A stretch of 64,000 nt of DNA from Chryseobacterium paridis (GTDB taxonomy: Bacteria; Bacteroidota; Bacteroidia; Flavobacteriales; Weeksellaceae). Position numbers and translations under genes: made by a program. The stretch covers positions 2,524,359-2,588,358 of the forward strand of contig NZ_JAENHK010000010.1 in assembly GCF_016595215.1 (NCBI RefSeq). The letters are read 5' to 3'. The notes under the pieces are model-generated. The model was not told the origin of the DNA and searched no databases. It saw only the letters and a program-made list of their open reading frames with translations. Of this stretch, positions 25,451 through 34,390 are shown piece by piece. Position 1 is the first letter of the stretch; the number at the start of each line of letters is the position of its first letter.

Positions 25451-26734
25451 TTAGTTCATAGGTTTCAGACTTCCTCCTGATGTTTTACTGATTTTAGAAT
25501 CAATCTGAGGATTTCCTTTGTACTTCACTGAACCTCCGGATGATGCTTTTACTTTAAGCTTATCCGTTACATTTACGGTAAGACTTGCTCCTGATGTGGA
25601 TTCTGCTTCCAGCTCACCTAATTTTAAGTTTTCTGCTTTACATGATGCTCCACTACTTATATCAACGACTCCGGAAGTGGCCTGGCCTTCAAGTATGGTA
25701 TCTGAACCACTGGAAGCTTTTACAACGATAGAAGACGTGTTAACACTTACTTTAATACTCGCCCCTGAGGTTGAACTTACATCAGTAGTATTGGAAACAT
25801 TAAATTTCCCTTTGATAGTAGCACCTGATGAAGCGTCAACATCCATACTGTTTTCTTTTACCGGATTCACCGCTGTAAAGTTAGCTCCTGAAGAGGCTTT
25901 GATGCTGCTCATTCTTGGAGAGGAAACGTTTACACTTAAGTTTTTAAATCTCAAATTTCTCTCCCCTTTATTGTCAACATATACTTTTAAAATGCCGTTT
26001 TCCACTTTGGTAATTACGTATTGAAGTTTATCAGCGTCTGCTATCACTTTTACGCTTGTTGGGCTTTCCTGTTTGTAGACAAGGTTCACTCCTGTACTGA
26101 CTTGAATTCCTGAAAACTCTCCAACATTTCTGGCTTCACCATTAAGGTATGAAGTACTGTTCTCAGAAGTCATACTGCTTCGTGTGGTATTGGTAATTGT
26201 GCTTGTTTTTGTTTCACTGGATTTAATGATCTTATTAAGGTCATCCATTGAAAGTTTCCCGTCAAGCTTTACTAAAACATTACCCCCATCTCCGCTGTCA
26301 ATACTTAACAATACGTCATCCAATACGCCATCTTTAGCTCCAGAGGAAAGAAATTTTATTTTGTTATCCTTACTATTCACGCTCATCACTTCGCTATAGT
26401 TCAGACGACCTAGATAAGCAGAAATATCTTTATTAATCTGAGAAAGGCTATTCTGTAATTTTCTATCTCCCGGAGAATTGGCATTTTCAGGATTTTCTGT
26501 AATCAAGATTTTTAATCCATTGATCTTTGACAGCAATGGTTTGATCTGATCCAGCTGAGAGTCGTCGATATTCAGACTGCTAAGCATTCCAAACATGGGC
26601 TTTGCAATTTTAATAGAAGTTACACCTTCTACCTGCTGATATTTTTCAAAAAGTTTATCGAATTTGTCTTCTTGCCCGTATGCAGTAAAGAAATGGGAAA
26701 AAGCAAGTGCGAATATTATCAATATTTTTTTCAT
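25451..26734 (-). CDS. DUF4252 / head-GIN (DUF2807) fusion protein
   Basis: 427 aa with a Sec signal (about 1-20, ending AYGQ). The N-terminal half (about 21-175) is a DUF4252 domain. The C-terminal half (about 205-420) is a head-GIN (DUF2807) right-handed beta-solenoid: FSGIQVSTGVNLVYKQ is the usual opening, and repeated SSGA/TSGAS turns mark successive coils (ASSGANF, ASSGATI, TSGASIK, SSGSDT, SSGASC, TSGASL, ASSGGSV). The DUF4252 half is paralogous to the next gene. It is probably periplasmic or surface-exposed. Part of the ECF sigma operon, 62 bases after the TM protein gene. Confidence 0.85.
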   Translation of the reverse strand: MKKILIIFALAFSHFFTAYGQEDKFDKLFEKYQQVEGVTSIKIAKPMFGMLSSLNIDDSQLDQIKPLLSKINGLKILITENPENANSPGDRKLQNSLSQINKDISAYLGRLNYSEVMSVNSKDNKIKFLSSGAKDGVLDDVLLSIDSGDGGNVLVKLDGKLSMDDLNKIIKSSETKTSTITNTTRSSMTSENSTSYLNGEARNVGEFSGIQVSTGVNLVYKQESPTSVKVIADADKLQYVITKVENGILKVYVDNKGERNLRFKNLSVNVSSPRMSSIKASSGANFTAVNPVKENSMDVDASSGATIKGKFNVSNTTDVSSTSGASIKVSVNTSSIVVKASSGSDTILEGQATSGVVDISSGASCKAENLKLGELEAESTSGASLTVNVTDKLKVKASSGGSVKYKGNPQIDSKISKTSGGSLKPMN

Positions 26735-26796
26735 GAGTCAATTTTTAATTTTAATCTGATTATCTATGCCTGATCAGGGAATAATCTTTTTTTTAG

Positions 26797-27465
26797 TTAA
26801 TAGTTATCATCCATCACTTTTGGTTGTACTAACTTTTCACTAACGTTATTTGCAAATATTTGAAATGAATATTTAGTTACATTAATAGCTTCTTCTACAT
26901 TATCGATTCTTTTTCCGTTTACAATTACATAGTTATTATTGTATCCTGTAGAATCTTTCTTGGCCACATTATATTTTTTATAAGTAGAGTTGTCCGTAAA
27001 TTTAGGTCTTACTTCTTTTTTCAATCTTCCTCTTTTGGGAAGAATTTCGTCTAAAACATCTTTCTCAGCAATTGTATTTCCTTGAAAAATGGAATCTTTT
27101 TTCGCTCCTGCAATGGTATCGGTATTATTAACTGCTACTTGTTGCTCAGGTTCATGATTCTCTTCAATGAAATCCTTTTTTTGTTGTTTTATCTCGTGTT
27201 CTACCAGTTTAGACTGATCATTTACTACAGAGTTATTTTGAAAATAATTCATGATAAATCCGGCACATAAAAGAACCACCACACTTGCAGCCATCCAAGA
27301 CCATTTTGGGAAAGATGGTTTTTTCTTTTCAAGAGGGATGATCTTTTCATCGTCATTTACTCCTTCGGCTTTTTGAAGAAAATCTTCAAAATCCCAATCC
27401 ATTTTCTCGTCTTTTATATCACGGAAAATTTCTTCGTACTTATCTTGAAATTGATCGTTGTTCAT
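26797..27465 (-). CDS. Single-pass membrane protein, candidate anti-sigma factor
   Basis: 222 aa: an acidic N-terminal cytoplasmic part (about 1-52), one helix (about 56-72, WSWMAASVVVLLCAGFIM) and a periplasmic tail rich in Lys, Glu and Asn. The gene overlaps the ECF sigma gene by 26 bases, and the topology is that of an anti-sigma factor. However, no classic zinc-binding anti-sigma motif (HxxxCxxC) is present, so the role is inferred from position and topology. The tail has short segments such as KKYNVAKKDST without a named domain. Confidence 0.6.
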   Translation of the reverse strand: MNNDQFQDKYEEIFRDIKDEKMDWDFEDFLQKAEGVNDDEKIIPLEKKKPSFPKWSWMAASVVVLLCAGFIMNYFQNNSVVNDQSKLVEHEIKQQKKDFIEENHEPEQQVAVNNTDTIAGAKKDSIFQGNTIAEKDVLDEILPKRGRLKKEVRPKFTDNSTYKKYNVAKKDSTGYNNNYVIVNGKRIDNVEEAINVTKYSFQIFANNVSEKLVQPKVMDDNY

Positions 27466-27949
27466 AATTCATCAGTTGTGAGATTTGTTCTTTTACTTTT
27501 TGTCTTGCACGCATAAGATTTACTCTTACCGCATTTTCTTCCATTTCCAGTATTTCGGAAATTTCAGACACTTCATACTCTTCTACATCTTTCAAATGGA
27601 TCACCATTTTTTGTTTCTCAGGAAGCTGATTAATAAATCCTATAATATGTTCCTTGAGATTATTAACTTCTATACTATAGAGCTCTGATCGATGAAGCTG
27701 CATATCTGCAAAACCAATCTTTACATCATGGTGCTTCAGTCTGTTGAGACATTCATTTTTAACGGATTTCAAAGCATAGGATTTTAAATTTCCAAATTGC
27801 TCGAGCTCTTCTCTTTTCTGCCAGAATTTCACCATCAGATCCTGTACTACATCTTCTGCTTCATCACTGCTCATGACGAACCTCTTCGCAAAACGATACA
27901 TCTCGTTTTTGAGAATAAACACCGTATTCTTAAAGGTCTCTTGGGTCAT
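27440..27949 (-). CDS. ECF RNA polymerase sigma factor
   Basis: 169 aa sigma-70 family member with only regions 2 and 4. Region 2 (about 15-80) includes RFVMSSDEAEDVVQDLMVKFW; region 4 (about 110-160) includes LPEKQKMVIHLKDVEEYEVSEISEIL, ending in a helix-turn-helix. It is the first gene of a five-gene operon: sigma factor, TM protein, DUF4252-GIN, DUF4252, TM repeat protein. This order is common for Bacteroidota envelope stress or homeostasis units, where the sigma factor often drives its own operon. No TAnnTTTG box was found upstream, which would agree with an autoregulated, non-vegetative promoter. Confidence 0.9.
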   Translation of the reverse strand: MTQETFKNTVFILKNEMYRFAKRFVMSSDEAEDVVQDLMVKFWQKREELEQFGNLKSYALKSVKNECLNRLKHHDVKIGFADMQLHRSELYSIEVNNLKEHIIGFINQLPEKQKMVIHLKDVEEYEVSEISEILEMEENAVRVNLMRARQKVKEQISQLMNYEQRSISR

Positions 27950-28011
27950 AAGTTTTGTTTCTATTAGTATGACAATTAAAAAATTAATTTCATTACATCT
28001 AAAATTAAAAA

Positions 28012-28032
28012 AACTTCAAAAAAATTGAAGTT
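28012..28032 (-). terminator. Intrinsic terminator of the GlmU-like gene
   Basis: On the minus strand AACTTCAA, an A/T loop, then TTGAAGTT and a T-run directly after the stop at 28048. Confidence 0.75.
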
Positions 28033-28047
28033 CTTTTTATAATCAAG

Positions 28048-29208
28048 TTAATAGGTATCAAAAATATATTTTAAAATCCCCTTGTCATCGTCTGTTAAAG
28101 ACACTTTTCTTCTGGCCATTGCTCTCTCTGCAACTTCGTAAGCTTTGTCTAATTTAAATCTTTCATCATCTTTAAATCCACCCCATGAAAAGTTTTCGAT
28201 GAGATTGGGAGGAAATCCTTCTTTAAAAATATTGGAAGCAACACCAATTACGGTTCCGGTATTTAACTGGGTATTAATTGCCGTTTTAGAATGATCTCCC
28301 ATTATTAATCCTGCAAACTGTAATCCTGTATCTTCAAAAGCTTTTGTTCTGTAGTTCCAGAATCTTACATGCCCGTAGTTATTTTTCATGTTTGAGGAAT
28401 TGGTATCTGCTCCAAAATTACACCACTCTCCGATTACTGAGTTTCCAACAAAACCATCGTGACCTTTGCTGGTATACCCAAAGACGATAATATTGTTGAC
28501 TTCACCTCCTATTTTGCAGTGAGGTCCAATTGTGGTTGCTCCATAAATCTTTGCTCCCAGGTTAAACTTGGAATCATCACAAAGAACGATAGGCCCTCTA
28601 AGATGGCAACCTTCCATCACCTCGGTATTTTTTCCGATGTAGATTTTTCCTGTTCTGGTATTTAATGTTGAAAATTCAATCTGAGCCCCTTCTTCAATAA
28701 ATAAATCTTTTTTATCACCAAGGAAACCATTGGTTGAAGAAAGCTCCTGAGAACTTCTACCTTTGGTCAGCAATTCAAAATCAAAGTCAATGGCTTTATG
28801 ATTGTAGGTAAATAGATCTTTAGGCTTTTTAAAGAAAACAAGCTCTTCTTTAATATCAGTCATTTTTTCAATCTGATTCAATGAAAAGCCTTTCATATTG
28901 ATCCTAGCTGCGATCAATTCATCTTCATATACCAGAGCCTCTCCTTGTTTAAGATCTTTTATTTGTTGTAATACCTGTTCTGTAGGAAGAAAATTAGTAA
29001 CCAGGAAGAGACTTTCTTTTTCTTCAGGATTTTTAAATTTCTGTTGTAAATAGTTCTCAGTAAAATAAGAAACTTCAGAATTGTCTAATAGCTTCTGCCA
29101 TCTTTCGGCGAAGGTGAGAATTCCGCAACGCATTTCTGCGATGGGACGGGTAAAAGTAAGAGGAAGAAAATCTTCCCAATATTGTGCATCTGAAAATACT
29201 AATTGCAT
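28048..29208 (-). CDS. GlmU-family sugar-nucleotide transferase (Bacteroidota type)
   Basis: 386 aa. N-terminal NTP-transferase-like part (about 1-170) with the family opening FSDAQYWEDFLPLTFTRPIA, and a C-terminal left-handed beta-helix (about 185-330) with hexapeptide repeats (IGKNTEVMEG, LGAKIYG, IGPHCKIGG, IGEWCNFGADT). The layout is that of the alternative GlmU-like proteins of Bacteroidota, proposed to act as glucosamine-1-phosphate acetyltransferase and/or UDP-GlcNAc pyrophosphorylase in cell-wall precursor synthesis. Exact activity cannot be read from the sequence; the N-terminal nucleotidyl site is diverged. Monocistronic. Confidence 0.85.
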   Translation of the reverse strand: MQLVFSDAQYWEDFLPLTFTRPIAEMRCGILTFAERWQKLLDNSEVSYFTENYLQQKFKNPEEKESLFLVTNFLPTEQVLQQIKDLKQGEALVYEDELIAARINMKGFSLNQIEKMTDIKEELVFFKKPKDLFTYNHKAIDFDFELLTKGRSSQELSSTNGFLGDKKDLFIEEGAQIEFSTLNTRTGKIYIGKNTEVMEGCHLRGPIVLCDDSKFNLGAKIYGATTIGPHCKIGGEVNNIIVFGYTSKGHDGFVGNSVIGEWCNFGADTNSSNMKNNYGHVRFWNYRTKAFEDTGLQFAGLIMGDHSKTAINTQLNTGTVIGVASNIFKEGFPPNLIENFSWGGFKDDERFKLDKAYEVAERAMARRKVSLTDDDKGILKYIFDTY

Positions 29209-29349
29209 TTTTAAGAAGTTTGAGGTTAAAAAGTTGGAAGCCAGAGGTCAGAAGATGGAAGTTATGACATTACCAATACTACACCTATTTTGCTGATTTC
29301 AGCTTCTGATTTCTAGCTAAAGCAAAAATACGAAAACATATGAGAAATT

Positions 29350-29455
29350 GGGAGAGGTATTTTGGGGATGCGAGGTGTGAGGGTGGAGATGCGGGATACG
29401 GGGTGCGAGGTTCGGGATGCGAGATTCGAGGTGCGGGGTGCGAGCGTAAAAGATA
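29350..29455 (+). repeat. Degenerate G-rich tandem repeat
   Basis: Successive variants of a unit like GGGATGCGAG / GGGTGCGAGGTTC / GAGGTGCGGG, about nine to fifteen bases each, with GC content well above the window. The word TCGGGATGCGAG recurs in reverse complement at about 38228-38245. Confidence 0.7.
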
Positions 29456-29796
29456 ATGCGGGTGCTTATCTTTAAATTGAATTAATACTTTAATGTAAAG
29501 ATGATTTATTTAATCGTCTATATTATTGCAAGGTTTTGAATAGGAAATCTACCATAACATTGATGAATGATCATTCATAAGTAACGAGTCATAAATTAGC
29601 TTGTGAGTGTTTTTTGACAACAAGCAACCCCTAACTTTCCATTTTCAATTTTCAACCATCCACTATCATCCTAGCCCCGATAGAAACGGTTACCCTCCTT
29701 CGACAAGCTCAGGATAAACGAGGAGTATGAGTGGATAGCGGGATAAAGCTCCTAAAAATAAAAAGTTCTCAATTCTGCATTCCATATAATAAAAAA

Positions 29797-29822
29797 AAGT
29801 CCTCCAATTAATTGGAGGACTT
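29797..29822 (-). terminator. Intrinsic terminator of rpmE2
   Basis: AAGTCCTCCAATT and AATTGGAGGACTT form a perfect stem, with a T-run on the minus strand. Confidence 0.88.
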
Positions 29823-29845
29823 CAATATCTTTTAGATACAAAAAA

Positions 29846-30097
29846 TTATTTCGCGAATTTTTTGTATTTGTTCATGAACTTGTCTACTCTACCTGCAGTA
29901 TCTACCAATTTCACTTTACCAGTGTAGAAAGGGTGAGAAGTAGAAGAGATTTCCATTTTGATCAAAGGGTACTCTTGTCCTTCATACTCGATAGTATCTT
30001 TTGTCTCTGCAGTTGACTTGCAAAGAAACATCTCGTCGTTACTCATATCTTTGAAAACAACAAGTCTATAATTTTCTGGGTGGATTCCGTTTTTCAT
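29846..30097 (-). CDS. rpmE2: 50S ribosomal protein L31 type B
   Basis: 83 aa component of the large ribosomal subunit. The sequence (MKNGIHPENYRLVVFKDMS, SSTSHPFYTGK, GRVDKFMNKYKKF) is typical of type B L31, the zinc-independent form without the CxxC pairs. Monocistronic, with a well-formed promoter, a 5' leader of about 65 bases and a strong terminator. Confidence 0.97.
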   Translation of the reverse strand: MKNGIHPENYRLVVFKDMSNDEMFLCKSTAETKDTIEYEGQEYPLIKMEISSTSHPFYTGKVKLVDTAGRVDKFMNKYKKFAK

Positions 30098-30168
30098 AAT
30101 ACAATTTTTAAAAAATTAAAGTTTGCTTTCGAAATAGTAATGGATATTTCTCTGCTAATTTTAGGCTG

Positions 30169-30198
30169 CAAAAATACAATATTTTTTCAAATATCCAA
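30169..30198 (-). promoter_or_regulatory. Promoter of rpmE2
   Basis: On the minus strand TTG, a 19-base spacer, then TATTTTTG. Consensus in both elements and spacing. The transcript leader would be about 65 bases. Confidence 0.7.
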
Positions 30199-30248
30199 AT
30201 AGGTAATCCAATATTTTTTTAATGATAAGAAATTTAAAGTATTTTCGT

Positions 30249-30256
30249 TAAATTTG
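30249..30256 (+). promoter_or_regulatory. Promoter -7 box (TAAATTTG) of the beta-helix lipoprotein gene
   Basis: Exact TAnnTTTG, 27 bases before the ATG at 30284; no clear -33 TTG. Confidence 0.5.
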
Positions 30257-30283
30257 AAATCTACATATTAAACTTTAATTTCA

Positions 30284-31696
30284 ATGAAATTCAAATTATT
30301 ACTGGCTTTTTCTTTTTGGATGCTTCTTATGGCGGTATCATGTAATAAAGATGATATCAGCTTTGATGCTCCTTCCCAGCAATTAAGATTCTCCAGCGAC
30401 ACTGTGTTTTGTGATACAGTATACAACCAGGTGCGCTCAGAAACTTATCTGGTAAAGGTATATAATAATGAGGATAAGGATATTTTGATTCCTAGGATTA
30501 ATCTTGAAATGGGAGCTTCTTCTTTATATAAGATCAATGTAGATGGAAAGTCAGGTTTTGATTTTAAAGATGTTCCTTTGAGAAAAAAGGACAGTCTTTA
30601 TATTTTTGTTGAAATTGCTCCACAAGCGACAGGGCCTGAAGCCATCGCCGAGGACCGTGTTATCTTTACAAGCCCCGCAGGACAACAACATGTAACTTTA
30701 TTTTCTGTGGTTCAGGATGCCGAATTTTTTATTCAAACTCCAACTAACCCGAATGTCATTAGTAATCATACAACGTGGAACAATACTAAAGCGAAGATCA
30801 TTTATGGTGATCTGACTATTAATCCCAATGTCACATTGGATATCCAACCAGGAACAAAGGTGTATTTCCACAAAAACAGTGGAATGAAAGTAGCAGCAGG
30901 TGCTACCTTGAATATTAATGGAACATTGAACAATGAAGTAGTTCTTCGTGGAGATCGAAATGACCCTCGTTATGATACTATTCCTAAAAACTGGAATTCT
31001 ATCCGAATGGATGCCGGATCTACTTTAAATATGAATTATGCCAGGCTTTTTGGAGGAATGAGAGGGTTGGACCTGAAACAAACCAACGCAACAATCAGTA
31101 ATTCTTTTATTCATACTTTCCTGGAATATGGGATTTATGCTGTGAATTCAACTGTAAATGCAAAGAATCTGGTTATGAATAACTGTGGTGAATCAGCAAT
31201 AGGTATCTACAAAGGTGGAAATCATAATTATGTTCATTCTACTATAGCTAATTATTCTGCTCCAAATGTGATGTCACAATTTAACCGAAACGGAATCTTT
31301 GCCACAAATGAATGGAAAAATGATAGTGGACAAACAGAGCAAGGTGCATTACAGCTGAATGTAAGAAACAGTATAGTATACTCTGACAGAGATAACTCCA
31401 TTAATTTTGAGCAAACTCCGGGGCAGCTATTTAATTTCCAGTTCCAGAATTGCCTATTAAAATACTCAAATACATCTGAAGCCGGATTTAATTTCGACAG
31501 TAATCCGAATGTAGTTCAAAGTTTAAAAAATGAAGATCCACTGTTTGTGAATCGCTTTACTGCGCATCTTAATTTAAGAGTAAAGACTACATCACCCGCG
31601 AAAAACAAAGGGAATACAGCTGTAGCAGCAACTGTTCCTACGGATATTGCCAATGTATCCAGAACTACTAACCCAACTCTTGGAGCTTATCAATAA
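30284..31696 (+). CDS. Right-handed beta-helix lipoprotein
   Basis: 470 aa. Lipobox VSC (Cys20), so lipid-anchored and perhaps surface-exposed. The N-terminal region (about 30-150) is Ig-like, with CDTVYNQVRSETYLVKVYN and a DUF1573-like alternation. The C-terminal half (about 165-440) is a parallel beta-helix, with coils such as IYGDLTINPNVTLDIQPGTKV, AGATLNINGTL, SIRMDAGSTLNM and IYAVNSTVNAKNLVMNNCG, and it ends with the common PTLGAYQ. Ligand or enzyme activity unknown. The stop overlaps the ATG of the MazG-like gene by one base, so the two are coupled, although one product is exported and the other cytoplasmic. Confidence 0.85.
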   Translation: MKFKLLLAFSFWMLLMAVSCNKDDISFDAPSQQLRFSSDTVFCDTVYNQVRSETYLVKVYNNEDKDILIPRINLEMGASSLYKINVDGKSGFDFKDVPLRKKDSLYIFVEIAPQATGPEAIAEDRVIFTSPAGQQHVTLFSVVQDAEFFIQTPTNPNVISNHTTWNNTKAKIIYGDLTINPNVTLDIQPGTKVYFHKNSGMKVAAGATLNINGTLNNEVVLRGDRNDPRYDTIPKNWNSIRMDAGSTLNMNYARLFGGMRGLDLKQTNATISNSFIHTFLEYGIYAVNSTVNAKNLVMNNCGESAIGIYKGGNHNYVHSTIANYSAPNVMSQFNRNGIFATNEWKNDSGQTEQGALQLNVRNSIVYSDRDNSINFEQTPGQLFNFQFQNCLLKYSNTSEAGFNFDSNPNVVQSLKNEDPLFVNRFTAHLNLRVKTTSPAKNKGNTAVAATVPTDIANVSRTTNPTLGAYQ

Positions 31697-32022
31697 TGGA
31701 AATTACCAATTTACAGCAACAGGTTGATGAATGGATAAAAACCATTGGAGTTCGTTACTTTAATGAATTGACGAATATGGCAATGCTGACAGAGGAAGTG
31801 GGTGAAGTCGCCAGAATTATTGCCAGAAGATATGGTGAACAAAGTGAAAAAGAAAGTGATAAAAGCAAAGACCTGGGAGAAGAACTGGCGGATGTACTAT
31901 TTGTAACATTATGTTTAGCCAATCAGACCGGGGTCAATTTGCAAGAGGCCTTTGATAAAAAAATGAAGATAAAAACTGATCGCGACAAAGATCGACATCA
32001 GAATAATGAGAAATTGAAATAG
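31696..32022 (+). CDS. MazG-like nucleotide pyrophosphohydrolase
   Basis: 108 aa all-alpha NTP-PPase. The metal-binding pattern is clear: EEVGEVAR (about 29-36) and ELADVLFVTLCLANQ (about 62-76), giving the ExxE plus ExxD sites of the MazG family. Single-domain members hydrolyse (d)NTPs to NMP and PPi, often removing modified nucleotides. It starts within the stop of the lipoprotein gene (TAATG). The downstream 185 bases before aroA hold only low-complexity intergenic words. Confidence 0.88.
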   Translation: MEITNLQQQVDEWIKTIGVRYFNELTNMAMLTEEVGEVARIIARRYGEQSEKESDKSKDLGEELADVLFVTLCLANQTGVNLQEAFDKKMKIKTDRDKDRHQNNEKLK

Positions 32023-32207
32023 AGATTAGCAAAAAGGCAAAATCGCGAATTAGTAAAATCGTAAAATTGTCAGTACAATCAATTAGTGTCGGTGGGAACA
32101 AAGCCAAGCAACCTCTTAATAATTAATAAACCAATATGTTACGGTTTTCAAGAGTCAAACTTATTGCCATAAACCCTAATACCTGATACCTATAACCTTA
32201 AGAAATA
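32023..32207 (+). repeat. Low-complexity intergenic words
   Basis: AAATCGCGAATTAGTAAAAT-type and CCTAATACCTGATACCTATA-type words occur here. Related words appear at about 38130-38170 and 63923-63950. No gene or terminator seen. Confidence 0.5.
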
Positions 32208-33425
32208 ATGAAGTTAGAAAAATCTAAATTAGCAGGAGATAAAACGATACAAATCAGCGGTTCGAAAAGTATTTCGAATCGTTTGTTGATTTTGGAAAGT
32301 TTGTTTAGTAATATAAAAATCGGAAATTTATCGAACTCTCAGGATACGGAAATGCTTACCAAAGCTTTGTCGGAGAATTCTGAGGTGGTAGATATTCACC
32401 ATGCAGGAACAGCGATGCGTTTCCTGACATCCTATTTTTCAATTTTTGAAGGTAGAGATACAATCCTTACCGGCTCAGGCAGAATGAAAGAAAGACCGAT
32501 TAAGAATCTGGTTAATGCTTTACGTGATCTTGGAGCTGATATTGAATATATGGAAAATGAGGGTTTTCCACCTTTACAAATTAAAGGAAAGAAAATCACA
32601 CAATCTACCGTGAATGTTCCAGCCAATATTTCAAGTCAATTTATTACGTCTTTGCTACTTATTGCAGGGAAACTGGAAAATGGTCTGGAGATCAATCTTG
32701 TTGGAGATATTACATCAAGATCGTACATCGAAATGACTTTGGACATTATTACAAAGTTTGGAATCAAAGCCTCTTTTAATGGAAACATTATTAAAGTAGA
32801 ACCTTTTACAAATCCATCTTCTGTAATTCATTATGAAGTGGAGAGTGACTGGAGCTCTGCATCTTACTTCTACTCTATTTGTGCATTGGGAAGAGAAACC
32901 ATTCATTTGAAAAGCTTCTATAAGCAATCTACACAGGGAGATTCTGCTATAGCAAAGATTTATGAAAAGTTCTTTGGAATTACAACGACCTTTTTCGAAG
33001 ATGAGCATAAAATTACTTTACAACCAGATCCTGATTTTTCATTTCCGGAAAAAATTGAATTGGATATGAATGATTGTCCTGATATTGCACAGACGCTTTG
33101 TGTAACAGCAGCAGCATTAAAAATCCCATTCGATATTTCTGGACTCGGAACTTTAAGGGTAAAAGAAACAGACAGACTGCAGGCTTTATATAATGAACTG
33201 AAAAAAATAGGAACTGAAACTGAGATTACGGATTTGACGATCAAGTCTGTCAGCTTTGGAGAACCTGAGGAAAATATTTCTATCAGAACATATCAGGATC
33301 ATAGAATGGCAATGAGTTTTGCTCCATTCTGTCTGATCAAAGAAATTAATATAGAAGAAGAGGATGTGGTTGAAAAATCTTATCCTATGTTCTGGAAAGA
33401 TCTTTCCAGCATCTTAATTTCCTAA
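32208..33425 (+). CDS. aroA: 3-phosphoshikimate 1-carboxyvinyltransferase (EPSP synthase)
   Basis: Sixth step of the shikimate pathway: joins shikimate-3-phosphate and PEP. 405 aa, slightly shorter than the enterobacterial enzyme but usual for Bacteroidota. Visible signatures are SGSKSISNRLLIL at 17-29 (phosphate-binding SKSxSNR), HAGTAMRF at about 65-72 (the substrate loop), and KETDRLQALYNEL with DHRMAMSFAPF near the C-terminus. Cytoplasmic. It is separated from the MazG-like gene by 185 bases and has its own terminator, so it is probably independent. Confidence 0.95.
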   Translation: MKLEKSKLAGDKTIQISGSKSISNRLLILESLFSNIKIGNLSNSQDTEMLTKALSENSEVVDIHHAGTAMRFLTSYFSIFEGRDTILTGSGRMKERPIKNLVNALRDLGADIEYMENEGFPPLQIKGKKITQSTVNVPANISSQFITSLLLIAGKLENGLEINLVGDITSRSYIEMTLDIITKFGIKASFNGNIIKVEPFTNPSSVIHYEVESDWSSASYFYSICALGRETIHLKSFYKQSTQGDSAIAKIYEKFFGITTTFFEDEHKITLQPDPDFSFPEKIELDMNDCPDIAQTLCVTAAALKIPFDISGLGTLRVKETDRLQALYNELKKIGTETEITDLTIKSVSFGEPEENISIRTYQDHRMAMSFAPFCLIKEINIEEEDVVEKSYPMFWKDLSSILIS

Positions 33426-33444
33426 TGCAACAATTTTTCTAAAT

Positions 33445-33482
33445 AAAAAATAACGATCTCTTAATGAGATTGTTATTTTTTA
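33445..33482 (+). terminator. Intrinsic terminator of aroA
   Basis: AAAATAACGATCTC, loop TTAAT, then GAGATTGTTATTTT and further T residues. One G-T pair in the stem. Confidence 0.82.
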
Positions 33483-33554
33483 TATAAAACCCAATGGGTA
33501 GTAAATAATGCTATCCATCAGGTTTCATCTATCGGTCTTACGAAACAAGGCTCA

Positions 33555-34307
33555 TTAAAGATCCTTTAAACCTCCATCCAGTAATAATTCGGCACCCAGC
33601 ATAAAACTTGAGTCATCCGAAGCCAAATAAAGTGCTGCAGATGCCAATTCCTCTGGCATAGCCACACGTTTAACTGGTGTGAAATTTCCCATTGCTTCCT
33701 TCATTGCTAAAGCACCTTCTGCACTGTCGGTAACCGATGCAAACACAGGCGTATCCACAGGTCCGGGGCTTAAAGTATTAACACGTATTTTACGATCAAG
33801 CAGTTCGGCAGAAAAACTTCTGGCCAATGAACGTACAGCAGCCTTTGTTGCTGAATAAGCTGCATGGTTAGGAATTCCCTTTCCATTGACAGTAGAGGAA
33901 ACTAATACTATCGACGCTCCATCACTTAATACAGGCAAGGCTTTTTGTACTGAAAAGAAAGCTCCTTTGAAATTGATATTGCTAACCTGGTCAAACTGTT
34001 CCTCAGTAAAATCTGCCAATGGTGCTAAAACATAAACCCCCGCATTGACGATCAACGTATCTATCTTACCAAAATGGTCCGCTACCGTTTGATAGATTCG
34101 GGTAAGATCATTCAGTTTAGAAACATCTCCCTGGATACCTAAACTGTTAGAACCAATCTCAGCGACAGCCTGATCAATAGATTTTTGATTGCGACCCGTA
34201 ATAGCGACTTGAGCGCCCTCCTCTGCAAAACGCTTAGCGATGGCTAAACCAATACCGCTGCTACCTCCGGTAACCACAGCTACCTTATTCTTCATTTTTT
34301 GTGACAT
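33555..34307 (-). CDS. SDR family oxidoreductase
   Basis: Short-chain dehydrogenase/reductase of the classical type, 250 aa. Rossmann motif TGGSSGIG near residues 12-19, NAG at about 85, catalytic Ser in VLVSSTVNG and YSATK (Tyr-x-x-x-Lys), and the C-terminal GAELLLDGGL that contacts the cofactor. The frame is open to 34394, but the extra 29 residues look non-coding and no SDR has such an extension, so the ATG at 34307 is preferred (another at 34295 is possible). A Crp-type regulator gene ends upstream at 34391 in the same direction, so the SDR may be its target or operon partner. A near-consensus box (CAACTTTG) precedes the start. Confidence 0.88.
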   Translation of the reverse strand: MSQKMKNKVAVVTGGSSGIGLAIAKRFAEEGAQVAITGRNQKSIDQAVAEIGSNSLGIQGDVSKLNDLTRIYQTVADHFGKIDTLIVNAGVYVLAPLADFTEEQFDQVSNINFKGAFFSVQKALPVLSDGASIVLVSSTVNGKGIPNHAAYSATKAAVRSLARSFSAELLDRKIRVNTLSPGPVDTPVFASVTDSAEGALAMKEAMGNFTPVKRVAMPEELASAALYLASDDSSFMLGAELLLDGGLKDL

Positions 34308-34390
34308 AAACATTAAATTTAGACCACAAAGTTGAGAAGAATAGTACCCCGAAAACGATGAACTATTATATGAAAAACATGTGAAGTGGT

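Larger units (their letters stand above)
29209..29845 (-). other. Intergenic region with G-rich tandem words and a REP-like element
   Basis: No gene is supported. It contains a low-complexity G-rich block (29350-29455), a hairpin-forming TTCGACAAGCTCAGGA element (about 29696-29730), scattered AT-rich words also seen elsewhere in the window, and the rpmE2 terminator at its right end. Confidence 0.6.

Noticed and set aside
25518..26024. Plus-strand open frame inside the DUF4252-GIN gene
   Set aside because: A shadow caused by the regular Ser/Gly-rich repeats of the real minus-strand gene.
29209..29845. Possible small RNA or gene in the 640-base gap
   Set aside because: No open frame with a plausible start, no promoter box in a suitable place, and mostly low-complexity words.
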